Below, piece after piece: positions 50,954 through 58,728 of a stretch of DNA of 64,000 nucleotides; position 1 is the stretch's first letter, and the number at the start of each line of letters is the position of its first letter. Source of the DNA: Oceanobacillus jordanicus (GTDB lineage Bacteria > Bacillota > Bacilli > Bacillales > Amphibacillaceae); contig NZ_JAIFZM010000015.1 of NCBI RefSeq assembly GCF_022095695.1, positions 18,690 to 82,689 on the forward strand, given 5' to 3'. The notes under the pieces are model-generated. The model did not search any database. It was not told the DNA's origin and saw only the letters and a list, made by a program, of their open reading frames with translations. A program made the position numbers and the translations under genes.

Positions 50954-51445
50954 TTATAGAGGTCTTCTATCTTTTCTTTTATGAAAAAGTACAAGTAGGC
51001 CTACCGCCAACAGGGCACCAAAGCTATCAAGTATGACGTCACCTACGTAGGGCGTTCTGTTTGGTGTGAATCCTTGGTGAATTTCATCCGATATGGCATA
51101 AATTACCGTTAGAAACAAAGAGAAGATTAGCGCTTTACTATGATTTTGTTTTCCAGCTTTTCGAAAGGCCACATAAAAAAGCAAACAGAGTACTAAGAAC
51201 ACAGATACGTGGGCACCTTTACGAATGAAAAATTCGATAAATCCAGCAACACCTAACTCTTCCACGCTAACGACACTTTCATGATAGGTGAAGGATAACC
51301 AGTTTAAATACGGCTCAAGAAAACTTACGTTTATGAAATTGTTCAAAAGTGGTTTCACATCTTGATTTTCATAAGGCTGATGGGAAGAGTAAAAAATGAT
51401 CCCCATCCAGCATATGGGTAAAAGCCAGAAAATGTGTTTCTTCAA
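50954..51445 (-). CDS. VanZ-like membrane protein
   Basis: A 163-residue protein with about four hydrophobic segments and the VanZ-family pattern MGIIFYSSHQP near the start, FIRKGAHVSVFLVLCLLFY, and YAISDEIHQGFTPNRTPYVGDVILDSFGALL. VanZ proteins are linked to low-level teicoplanin resistance in enterococci, but most homologues have no known role. The start is TTG at 51443-51445 with AAGGAG eight bases before it. It lies downstream of sinR, separated by a terminator. Confidence 0.88.
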   Translation of the reverse strand: MKKHIFWLLPICWMGIIFYSSHQPYENQDVKPLLNNFINVSFLEPYLNWLSFTYHESVVSVEELGVAGFIEFFIRKGAHVSVFLVLCLLFYVAFRKAGKQNHSKALIFSLFLTVIYAISDEIHQGFTPNRTPYVGDVILDSFGALLAVGLLVLFHKRKDRRPL

Positions 51446-51610
51446 AATTCATTCTCCTTGTCTTGTTATATATGCTTTTATGTAGTCCGCTTTTTGGGCT
51501 TCCCCCAGCACATGTATGAATTATTTATTCAGAGTTATTTATAATGGCCACCCTAATAAAATAACCTTAATCCACCATGTCGGCAATACCCCGAATGAGA
51601 AAAAGCCAAA

Positions 51611-51638
51611 CAAAAAACCGTGCATCACTGCAACGGCT
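51611..51638 (-). terminator. Terminator after sinR
   Basis: The stem AGCCGT / ACGGTT (one G-T pair; 51616-51621 and 51633-51638) has an 11-base loop and is followed on the minus strand by a T-rich tail. Confidence 0.65.
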
Positions 51639-51646
51639 TTGATGGG

Positions 51647-51976
51647 TCATCTATCTTTATTACTGCGCCATTTGTTAAACTCAAGATATTCCTTAAATTG
51701 TTCTTTTGAAACACCAGACTCCATTGCTTCCTGTACGATCTTCAACCATTCGTTATCTAAATCCTCAGGACCGCTTATGTTCTCTTCCCGTAGAAGATCA
51801 TTAACCGTCGTACCAAGAACAGTGCTTATTTTTTCAATAAACTGGATCGATGGGTTTGTCTGAAGGTTACGTTCAATCGAACTAAGGTATGATTTAGCGA
51901 CCCCTGCTCTTTCAGCTAATTCAGAAATGGACATCTTTTTTTCAGTGCGAAGTTGTTTGATTTTTTCACCGATCAT
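51647..51976 (-). CDS. sinR: Biofilm master repressor SinR
   Basis: DNA-binding repressor of matrix genes, 109 residues. The N-terminal XRE helix-turn-helix is nearly identical to B. subtilis SinR: SELAERAGVAKSYLSSIERN followed by LQTNPSIQF. The recognition helix is unchanged, so operator preference should be alike. The C-terminal SinI-binding domain is DNEWLKIVQEAMESGVSKEQFKEYLEFNKWR. The ATG at 51976 has AAGGTGAG upstream; the extension to 51994 lacks support. It follows sinI. An AGAAC (GTTCT) motif lies between sinI and sinR. Confidence 0.96.
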   Translation of the reverse strand: MIGEKIKQLRTEKKMSISELAERAGVAKSYLSSIERNLQTNPSIQFIEKISTVLGTTVNDLLREENISGPEDLDNEWLKIVQEAMESGVSKEQFKEYLEFNKWRSNKDR

Positions 51977-52047
51977 GCCCTCACCTTCTTTCAAAGCGAA
52001 TTATAACATAAAGTGGGTGAGGAGTTCTATATAAAGTACAATTAAAT

Positions 52048-52182
52048 TCAAGCATTATGTAATGATTCCGTTTGTTTTAGAAATTGACGTATTTCCTCTG
52101 CAGTAATTCCAAGATTCTTTGCCTTTTTGATTAATTCAATCCATTCACCATCTAATGATAACTGCTCAACTATTTTTTCCAT
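52048..52182 (-). CDS. sinI: Antirepressor SinI
   Basis: Short protein of 44 residues that pairs with SinR and removes it from DNA. The frame begins at ATG 52180-52182 after GGGGG at seven bases and reads MEKIVEQLSLDGEWIELIKK. The key segment EWIELIKKAKNLGITAEEIRQFL aligns with the B. subtilis SinI helices (EWVELMVEAKEANISPEEIRKYL). The following QTESLHNA tail is shorter. It lies 71 bases upstream of sinR in the same direction, the classic arrangement. Confidence 0.93.
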   Translation of the reverse strand: MEKIVEQLSLDGEWIELIKKAKNLGITAEEIRQFLKQTESLHNA

Positions 52183-52358
52183 ATCCTATCCCCCATTATT
52201 ATTTCCAGATAACCCAGCCATCCTAGCATATGCCTTAGATCTGTGATTTTGCGTCCTCGTCTTTCGATGAGTATGCCTTTTTCTGAGGAAATGTAGTTAT
52301 GACACTAAATAGAACTGCCTAGTAATATGATACTACAAATTCACGACTATTTGCGTAG

Positions 52359-52425
52359 GTTCTTTTGTCTTATTTCAACTAGTTTTGTAAGAGAAATGGA
52401 ATATCTTACACCTGTTTTTGTCGAA
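52359..52425. promoter_or_regulatory. Spo0A box and SinR-like motif upstream of sinI
   Basis: A perfect 0A box TGTCGAA is at 52419-52425 (plus strand) and GTTCTTT, the SinR core, is at 52359-52365. They lie in the 257-base gap between the LPNTS gene and sinI. B. subtilis sinI is activated by Spo0A-P. The sinI promoter itself was not placed with confidence. Confidence 0.45.
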
Positions 52426-52439
52426 GAATATGGAAAATA

Positions 52440-53114
52440 TTAGCTACGGTGATCTTTAATCAACCGTAGTTTACGTATAACAAGAATGCTGCCCCCGACT
52501 GCCAGTAGAATCGTTCCGATAAGGAGAAGTGTAAAAATATCTGTTGATGTATTAGGTAAGGATGCTCCACCTTTATCCCCCGAAGTTCCATTCCCATCTC
52601 CATTACTAACATTACCACCTACACTGATGGAGTCTTGCTGATCTTCCTCTCCTTCTGCGGTGAAGATGAGAACAAACTCCGTTTCAAGGCCTTGAAATTC
52701 GTTCCCCAGATGGTCTGGGAAATAAACGGTTAGCTTCAGTTCCTCTTGTTCTCCGACATCCAGACTTCTGTCCGGGATGGCGAAATTCGGCAGATTCCCT
52801 TTATAAAGTTGTTCATCCCCGTCTGCTACTTCAATAATTAATTCATTAAACAGCCTTTTCTCTTCCGTCGTATTTGCCAGCTCTACATGATAACTAAAAT
52901 CCTGTCTGCCGTCATTAGAGATTTTAAGATCCCTTGGTGCCCAATCGCCTGGCTTCATATTGGGAACCTGGAACAAATAGTCGTTTGGCGAAAGTTGAAT
53001 ATCCAATTCAGTAGAAGCGTCTGCTTCATTTGCTTCCGCTGCAGATACGTACCCTAATGGGATAAAGCTGCATAGTAGTAATACAAAACTTAGAATGAAG
53101 AAACGTTTATTCAT
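52440..53114 (-). CDS. TasA-like secreted protein with LPNTS sortase signal
   Basis: Wall-anchored matrix-type protein of 224 residues. The signal peptide (residues 1-26, cut near SAA-EA) suits ordinary signal peptidase I. Residues 35-150 form a beta-rich domain with VPNMKPGDWAPRDLKISNDG, which mirrors ENLKPGDWMNRSFTLGNGG of the TasA-like protein at 54751. A Gly/Ser/Asn-rich stalk follows, then LPNTS at residues 186-190, a membrane helix and the basic tail RKLRLIKDH. This fits class D sortases, whose gene is at 55798. AGGGGGTGG precedes the ATG at 53114. It is last in tasA-tapA-sipW-LPNTS. Confidence 0.82.
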   Translation of the reverse strand: MNKRFFILSFVLLLCSFIPLGYVSAAEANEADASTELDIQLSPNDYLFQVPNMKPGDWAPRDLKISNDGRQDFSYHVELANTTEEKRLFNELIIEVADGDEQLYKGNLPNFAIPDRSLDVGEQEELKLTVYFPDHLGNEFQGLETEFVLIFTAEGEEDQQDSISVGGNVSNGDGNGTSGDKGGASLPNTSTDIFTLLLIGTILLAVGGSILVIRKLRLIKDHRS

Positions 53115-53150
53115 GGAATCCACCCCCTAAAATCAGATTTTTTTCTATTG

Positions 53151-53741
53151 TTAGGAAGAAAGTGATCGCCCTTCCTCTAGTTTCTGATCACCTTTTTTAT
53201 TTTGCTTCTCTATTTCTCCCAAGGTCCGCCAAATCGTTAGGCCGGAGTAACATAGCAGTAAAATCCCTGGAATGAGTAACAGAAATGCGCCATTTCGAGA
53301 CTGTGCAAAGTTAACCAGATATCCAAGATAAGGGATCGTGAAACCAGTGTATTCCGCCACGACGTTTTCAGATAATACTGGCTCAAGATCTTCCGCATTA
53401 TTGTTATCACCTTTTGTCCGGTACATCACTTGCTCACCACTTGCCATTACTTCGGTAATACGGTGAGTAATGAGTTTTTCTTCTTCATCCATGAACGTGA
53501 TGACATCCCCGTCTTTAAACCGTTTCATATCCCCATCCGGCTTAACAGCGATTAACGAGCCAGTTTGGATTCCTGGTTCCATGGAGCCTGATAACACGGT
53601 TTTCAGCTGGTAACCAGCAATTTCTGGTTCTCCCCCAGACGCTTTAGAAGAGACCACGACAACTGCCATTACAATTAGTGCAGCGAACAATACATAGGTC
53701 GTAATGCGGCTAACCCACTTTTTTACTTGTTTAAGTGACAT
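53151..53741 (-). CDS. sipW: ER-type signal peptidase SipW
   Basis: Membrane signal peptidase required in B. subtilis to process TasA and TapA. The 196 residues have one N-terminal helix and another near residues 145-170. The catalytic Ser is in LSGSMEPGI (near residue 52), and the His in LITHRITEV replaces the usual Lys, as in the eukaryote-like subfamily. The conserved Asp is in RTKGDNNNAEDL. It starts two bases after tapA and precedes the LPNTS gene. Confidence 0.95.
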   Translation of the reverse strand: MSLKQVKKWVSRITTYVLFAALIVMAVVVVSSKASGGEPEIAGYQLKTVLSGSMEPGIQTGSLIAVKPDGDMKRFKDGDVITFMDEEEKLITHRITEVMASGEQVMYRTKGDNNNAEDLEPVLSENVVAEYTGFTIPYLGYLVNFAQSRNGAFLLLIPGILLLCYSGLTIWRTLGEIEKQNKKGDQKLEEGRSLSS

Positions 53742-53743
53742 GT

Positions 53744-54616
53744 TTATTCTCCCTCTTCCTCTTTTGTTCCAGTAGATTGTTGCTCTGTCCCTTCACTTTG
53801 CTCTTGTTGCTTCTTCTCTGGCTGTTTTTCTGTCTGTTTTTCCGTTTGCTTTTCTTGTTTTACTTCCTGTTTCTCTGATTCAGCTTCTGTTGCTTCTGAT
53901 GTGTCTGTTTCCTGTTTGTTTTCCTCAGTTGATGAAGTGTCCTTCTCTTCCTCCACAGGAGCCTTTTCTGTTTCTGGTTTAGTTTTCTCTTCCGTGTCAT
54001 CGGTGTTATTCGACTCTTCTTTTTTGTTATCCTCGGTAGAAATGTCCTCGTCTTTTTTCTGTTCTACTTCTTTATCTAATTCTTCTTTTACCTTTTTCTC
54101 TTTACATTTTGCATTTACTTTTTTGCTCCAAACCTCTAATGGTTTCTCCGTTTCTTCGCCATATAATGGATGCTGAAGTGCTTTAAAAACATAAAAGCCT
54201 TCTTTTTCTGCCTGGTAGGTTAAGGAAACTGTTTCATCCTTTTCAAGCGTTTTAATTTCACCACTCGCTACTTTCTTACCCGTTTTTTGTGGATTGCCTG
54301 TTTCGGAGAAGAATACTTCATAGGTAGTTGTATCTGTCATGGAAAAACCTTTATTTTTCAATTCCACGCTAACGTTCATCTGAGGGCAGGCTTTTTCATC
54401 CACTGTTGGTTTGCCTACAAAGGCAAGCTCACTACCATCCCACCATGTCCCCGCCTGAATAACTTGTTCATTTTCCTGTGAGGATACGAAATAGGCTCCT
54501 GTTCCGGAAGCAAGATATCCAAGCGTAAATACCGAAATATAACAAATAGCTACAACCTTCCATACCATCACAAATTGCTTATACCTTTTAAACTTTCGCA
54601 TCCGGCTCATTCGCAA
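53744..54616 (-). CDS. tapA: TapA-like fibre assembly/anchor protein
   Basis: Matrix-accessory protein of 290 residues. It has a SipW-type signal helix (VWKVVAICYISVFTLGYLASG) followed by TGAYFVSSQE. The folded part (residues 45-160) has a Cys in KACPQMNVSVELKNKG and one at NAKCKEKK, which may form a disulphide. The last 110 residues are a very acidic, Lys/Gln/Thr-rich disordered tail. B. subtilis TapA has a similar plan. Possible starts are ATG 54631, TTG 54616 and ATG 54610; GGAGGG spacing favours TTG 54616. Assignment is by layout plus position beside sipW. Confidence 0.82.
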   Translation of the reverse strand: MRMSRMRKFKRYKQFVMVWKVVAICYISVFTLGYLASGTGAYFVSSQENEQVIQAGTWWDGSELAFVGKPTVDEKACPQMNVSVELKNKGFSMTDTTTYEVFFSETGNPQKTGKKVASGEIKTLEKDETVSLTYQAEKEGFYVFKALQHPLYGEETEKPLEVWSKKVNAKCKEKKVKEELDKEVEQKKDEDISTEDNKKEESNNTDDTEEKTKPETEKAPVEEEKDTSSTEENKQETDTSEATEAESEKQEVKQEKQTEKQTEKQPEKKQQEQSEGTEQQSTGTKEEEGE

Positions 54617-54644
54617 CCTATTTCCCTCCATTCAACATGATTCA

Positions 54645-54689
54645 TTGCTTTCGTAAACGCAGCTATACGTGCTGCCCTTACGAAAGCAA
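54645..54689 (-). other. Stable hairpin in the tapA leader
   Basis: The 12-bp perfect arms TTGCTTTCGTAA / TTACGAAAGCAA (54645-54656 and 54678-54689) enclose a second GCAGC / GCTGC stem. It lies some 30 bases upstream of the tapA start and could set mRNA stability or start access. Confidence 0.7.
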
Positions 54690-54715
54690 AATCTCTGTTA
54701 TATAATATGTATGGA

Positions 54716-54742
54716 AGAAAGACGGGAATATCCCGCCTTTCT
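54716..54742 (-). terminator. Partial terminator between tasA and tapA
   Basis: The 12-bp stem AGAAAGGCGGGA / TCCCGTCTTTCT (one G-T pair) has a 3-base loop directly after tasA. No real T run follows on the minus strand, so read-through is likely. Confidence 0.6.
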
Positions 54743-54750
54743 AAACTAAC

Positions 54751-55368
54751 TTATCTTCTTTCGCCTTCTCCTTGGTATCCAGTAAAGTTCCATTGAAGTT
54801 CTAGAGAATCACCTTGGAAGACGTTTTGATCTCCTCCACTTTCAACAAATTCGAATTGAACATGTAATTCATCCGAATCGCCTGATTGTAATCCACCACG
54901 TTCTTCGAAGAAAGGAACAAAGATTTCATTAGCCACTGCGTCTGGAGACATACTCTGCAATTCTGCAAGCGTCGTATAGTAGACAACATTGTCTGGAGAC
55001 CATGGTCCTAATACTGCTTTGTCTTCATTCCATAAGAAGTTAACTCTGATATGCTCACCAAAGTCTTCTCCAGCATTGTCGCCCCCCTCAGCGTCGATAA
55101 CTTCATATGATGTTTCTAGTAGAACTTTAGAAATATCAAGTGAGCCACCATTACCAAGAGTAAATGAACGGTTCATCCAATCACCCGGCTTTAAATTTTC
55201 CACATCAATGATTGTAGTTGGATTAGCATTAAGATCTAAAGTTCCCGCAGCAAATGTGCCATTTGTTTCTGCTGTGTCACTAAAGTATGCGAACGTTCCT
55301 CCACCTACTAATGAAATTCCTAGTGCTGCTGTTGCAATACCTAAACCTAATTTTTTCTTCATACTCAT
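54751..55368 (-). CDS. tasA: TasA/CalY-like matrix fibre protein
   Basis: Major biofilm fibre subunit of the TasA/camelysin (M73-like) family, 205 residues. The SipW-type signal is LGLGIATAALGISLVGGGTFAYFSDTAETNGTF, with cleavage before the free N-terminus used for fibre assembly in B. subtilis. The core has DLNANPTT, ENLKPGDWMNRSFTLGNGG, a WNED turn and the final FVESGGDQNVFQGDSLELQWNFTGYQ, all typical. AGGAGG lies nine bases before ATG 55368. It is first in the operon, unlike in B. subtilis, where tapA is first. The long 5' region holds motif copies resembling SinR sites. Confidence 0.9.
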   Translation of the reverse strand: MSMKKKLGLGIATAALGISLVGGGTFAYFSDTAETNGTFAAGTLDLNANPTTIIDVENLKPGDWMNRSFTLGNGGSLDISKVLLETSYEVIDAEGGDNAGEDFGEHIRVNFLWNEDKAVLGPWSPDNVVYYTTLAELQSMSPDAVANEIFVPFFEERGGLQSGDSDELHVQFEFVESGGDQNVFQGDSLELQWNFTGYQGEGERR

Positions 55369-55451
55369 AATAAAATTCCTCCTCATAGTTTATAAATATT
55401 TTGAGATACGTTCCGCTGCTGTTCCCTGAAGAAATACATGATGGTTACCTT

Positions 55452-55783
55452 GATAAACGAACGTCCACTACTCCTACCATCTTCATATACAGCGAATATC
55501 CCCCTCCCTATGTATAATGATCGTTCTTTTTATCTACATATTTGTTTTATATAACGAACGATTACTTGCAGTATAGGTCATATTTCATAGTTTGCAAAAC
55601 TTCATATTCGTTCAATAATTCTATATAAAGAACGAATACCTCTGTTTTATGCCTTTTTTCTTTAAATTACTTAACTTTTTGCTAAATTGAATAAATTATT
55701 GTTCTTTATAAAATTTAGATCTTCCTTATCTGATCTTTCAAAAAAGGAAAGCTTTCTATATACTAGAAGTAAATAACGAACGC
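55452..55783. promoter_or_regulatory. Divergent tasA / sortase control region with seven SinR-like motifs
   Basis: CGTTC(G/T)TT-type motifs occur at 55452 (-), 55522 (+), 55551 (-), 55609 (+, weaker), 55627 (-), 55701 (+) and about 55772 (-). Three are exact GTTCTTT (55523-55529, 55627-55633, 55701-55707), the SinR core GTTCTYT. Several are arranged as inverted pairs, for example 55609 and 55627. The region (55369-55797) has no gene. Confidence 0.6.
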
Positions 55784-55797
55784 AAGGAGTATTGCCC

Positions 55798-56397
55798 ATG
55801 AAAAAGCTCTCCCTATTGTTAATCGTTGCTGGACTCGTTTTACTAGGTGTTGGAGGTTATCAATGGTTCCATACAGCCCAAGCACAAAAAAATAGTCTGG
55901 CAGCGGCCCAAACATTGCTCGATGAGGGACAAAAAGTCCAAACAAATGAAGGATCAACTGAAACAGCGAAAGAGTTTGCTCCACAAACGGGCGACACTGC
56001 CGGGATTCTGTATATTCCCAGGCTAGATGCCGAATTACCTATAGTAGAAGGCACAGATGAAGATGATCTTGCAAAAGGGGTAGGTCATTATAAAGGGACT
56101 GCATATCCTGGTCAAAACGATCAGATCGTTTTATCCGGTCATCGGGATACTGTTTTCCGCAGTATGGGGGAGCTCGAGCTAGGAGACCATTTAACAGTCA
56201 AACTACCTTATGGTGACTTCACTTATGAAATAGTGGATACAAAGATCGTGGATGCGGATGATCGGACCATCATCTCCCCTACAGCGCCTGAGGAAGTATT
56301 GACCTTGACCACCTGCTACCCTTTTTCTTTTGTCGGAAGCGCTCCAGACCGTTATATCATTACAGCCTTACCTGTTGAAACAGAAAAAGATAATTAG
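55798..56397 (+). CDS. srtD: Class D sortase
   Basis: Membrane transpeptidase that links LPxTx-bearing proteins to lipid II or peptidoglycan. The 199 residues include a signal anchor (residues 3-20), a linker and the sortase barrel. The active site is complete: His in VLSGHRDTVF, Cys in TLTTCYPF, Arg in APDRYIITA. TLTTCYPF is typical of class D. The frame extends to a TTG at 55792, but AAGGAG sits eight bases from the ATG at 55798. The only likely substrate in this window is the LPNTS protein at 52440, in the divergent operon. Confidence 0.93.
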   Translation: MKKLSLLLIVAGLVLLGVGGYQWFHTAQAQKNSLAAAQTLLDEGQKVQTNEGSTETAKEFAPQTGDTAGILYIPRLDAELPIVEGTDEDDLAKGVGHYKGTAYPGQNDQIVLSGHRDTVFRSMGELELGDHLTVKLPYGDFTYEIVDTKIVDADDRTIISPTAPEEVLTLTTCYPFSFVGSAPDRYIITALPVETEKDN

Positions 56398-56528
56398 GGC
56401 TAATAGCAAATGTAAGAACTGGCCACTAGGGTTATCAATTTCCTTGTGGCTTTCTGTATTGGCTGAATTCTTTAACAAACATGTTATAATAGACCTAGAT
56501 TACAAGATAGATACTGGAGGGGGATCCG

Positions 56529-58550
56529 ATGAAAAAGATAACAATAGCCTTAGCTGCTATCATTTTGGTAGTGTTAGCCGGCTGTTCAGACGACGAAGTA
56601 ACACCAAATGAACGATTTGATACATATGTGAAGCATTGGAATGAACAGGAATTCTCTGATGCATATGGCATGCTATCAAGTGAGTCTACTGAAACGTATC
56701 CAACCGAAGAATATGTGGATCGTTACAATAAAATTTATGAAGATCTAGCAATATCTGACCTTTCTATATCCTTTTCAAAATTGGAAGAGGAAGAGCTGGA
56801 AACCGCAATGGAAGAAGGGACTGCTACTATTCCCTTTAAAGTAGCGATGGAAAGCATGGCTGGACCAATTGAATTCGACTATGAAGCTACCCTTGTACAA
56901 GAAGGTGAAGAGGATGAACAAAACTGGTATGTACAGTGGGACCCTGGCTTTATTTTTCCTGAACTAAAAGATGGTGGAGACATTAGTATTCAAAGCGAAG
57001 CTCCTACTCGAGGAGAGATTCTTGACCGGAACCAAATGCCATTAGCCATTAATGACAAGGTAAATGAAATTGGGATTATTCCAGGAAAGCTTGGCAGTAA
57101 CCCTGAACAAAGTAAAGAAGAACTCTCAAGCTTCATAGGACTTTCCGTTGATGCCATTGATGAAGCATTAAATGCTGCCTGGGTTGAGCCAGACTTATTC
57201 GTCCCCTTAAAAAAGGTGCCTTCTACTAATGACTTATCCCCATTATGGGAAATAGATGGTGTTGCTGGTAGAGAAGTAACTGGTCGTGTTTACCCAGCTG
57301 GAGAAGCTGCTGGACAGCTGGTAGGATATATTGGAAATATTACAGCTGAAGAGTTAGAGGAACAGGAACCAGGCGTTTACAGTGCAAACGACATGATTGG
57401 TAAAAGAGGTCTTGAAAGTCTCTATGAAGAGCAACTTAAAGGTAAAAAAGGCACACGCATTGAAGTAATCAAAGAAAATCAAGAACCTATCGTTCTTGCC
57501 GAGACGCCAGTTGAAAACGGTAAAAATATCACCTTGACAATTGATGTAAATGTACAAGAAAGCATTTTTGATTCTTATGAAGAGGATGCTGGTACTGCTG
57601 CAGCCATAAATCCCAAAACAGGAGAGACACTTGCACTTGTCAGTAGCCCATCTTTCGATCCAAATGAAATCCTTTATGGGACGAAAGCGAATCTGTGGGA
57701 AACATTACAGGAGGATGAGCAGCAGCCATTGTTAAATCGTTTCTCATCAACCTTTGCACCAGGATCAGCTCTTAAACCAATTACTTCTGCAATTGGGTTA
57801 AAGAATGGCAACATTGATCCAGATGAAGGATTAGAAATCGATGGATTGACATGGAGTAATGGGAAAGGATGGGGAGATTACGCTGTCCGCCGTGTTTCCG
57901 AATCTAGTGGCCCAGTTGATTTAAAGGATGCCCTTGTACGTTCTGATAACATTTACTTCGCCATGCAAGCAGTCAATATGGGTAGCGAAGCATATGTAAA
58001 AGGATTAAAAGAGTTCGGTTTTGGGGAAGATCTTCCATACGAATATCCTTTCACTGCTTCCAGTATTTCTTCTGATGGAAAGTTGGATGATGAAGTATTG
58101 CTTGCCAATTCGAGTTATGGGCAAGGACAGTTAGAAATGAGTTCGTTACACCTTGCCACAGCATACACTACCTTCTTAAACGAAGGGAACATGATAAAAC
58201 CAACATTGCTTACAAGTGAAGAAACAGCGCAGGTATGGAAAGAAAACCTGCTTGATAGTGATCAGGCTAATTTGATGAAGGATCTGTTATACGAGGTTGG
58301 TCAATCTGGTACACCATCCAAATATACTGCTGACTCAGAAGTAGGGATTTCCGGTAAAACTGGTACAGCTGAATTGAAACTGACAACAGAAGATGATTCT
58401 GGTGAAGAGAATGGTTGGTTTGTCGGCTTTCCAACAAAAGAAAGTGAACAAGATTTATTAATCGCCATGATGGTCGAAAATGTGAAAGAAAAAGGCGGAA
58501 GTGTTTATACAACGAAAAAAGTAGTCGATGTGTTTAATGAGTTGAAATAG
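56529..58550 (+). CDS. pbpC: MecA/PbpC-type class B penicillin-binding lipoprotein
   Basis: Transpeptidase of 673 residues. It has a lipobox (VLAGC, Cys at residue 19), an NTF2-like MecA N-terminal domain (about residues 27-145), a PBP dimer domain and the transpeptidase domain. The active-site Ser is in APGSALKPI (SxxK), SDN is in LVRSDNIYF, and KTG is in GISGKTGTAEL. This is the PBP3 (PbpC) type in B. subtilis, a relative of staphylococcal PBP2a with naturally low beta-lactam affinity. GGAGGGGG precedes the ATG. It follows the sortase by 131 bases, and no clear terminator lies between. Confidence 0.93.
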   Translation: MKKITIALAAIILVVLAGCSDDEVTPNERFDTYVKHWNEQEFSDAYGMLSSESTETYPTEEYVDRYNKIYEDLAISDLSISFSKLEEEELETAMEEGTATIPFKVAMESMAGPIEFDYEATLVQEGEEDEQNWYVQWDPGFIFPELKDGGDISIQSEAPTRGEILDRNQMPLAINDKVNEIGIIPGKLGSNPEQSKEELSSFIGLSVDAIDEALNAAWVEPDLFVPLKKVPSTNDLSPLWEIDGVAGREVTGRVYPAGEAAGQLVGYIGNITAEELEEQEPGVYSANDMIGKRGLESLYEEQLKGKKGTRIEVIKENQEPIVLAETPVENGKNITLTIDVNVQESIFDSYEEDAGTAAAINPKTGETLALVSSPSFDPNEILYGTKANLWETLQEDEQQPLLNRFSSTFAPGSALKPITSAIGLKNGNIDPDEGLEIDGLTWSNGKGWGDYAVRRVSESSGPVDLKDALVRSDNIYFAMQAVNMGSEAYVKGLKEFGFGEDLPYEYPFTASSISSDGKLDDEVLLANSSYGQGQLEMSSLHLATAYTTFLNEGNMIKPTLLTSEETAQVWKENLLDSDQANLMKDLLYEVGQSGTPSKYTADSEVGISGKTGTAELKLTTEDDSGEENGWFVGFPTKESEQDLLIAMMVENVKEKGGSVYTTKKVVDVFNELK

Positions 58551-58633
58551 AAAAGCAAACTCCTATATTAGGAAAGTGGCTTTTATCATAACTAGTTAAG
58601 GGAGTTCTTTTGTGAAGAACTCTCTAACCAACA

Positions 58634-58665
58634 GGCCAAATCGCAATATGATTTGGTCTTTTTTA
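58634..58665 (+). terminator. Terminator after pbpC
   Basis: The stem GGCCAAATC / GATTTGGTC (one G-T pair; 58634-58642 and 58650-58658) is followed by seven T. An additional GAGTTCTT / AAGAACTC hairpin is just upstream. Confidence 0.88.
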
Positions 58666-58728
58666 TAACGACCTGTCGAGTGGTAAAGTGAAAAACCGGC
58701 ACAAAAGTAAACATATACAAGGGAGCTG

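Noticed and set aside
54989..55429. 146-codon plus-strand ORF opposite tasA
   Set aside because: Shadow frame over a clear tasA gene; Ser/Pro-rich translation typical of antisense frames.
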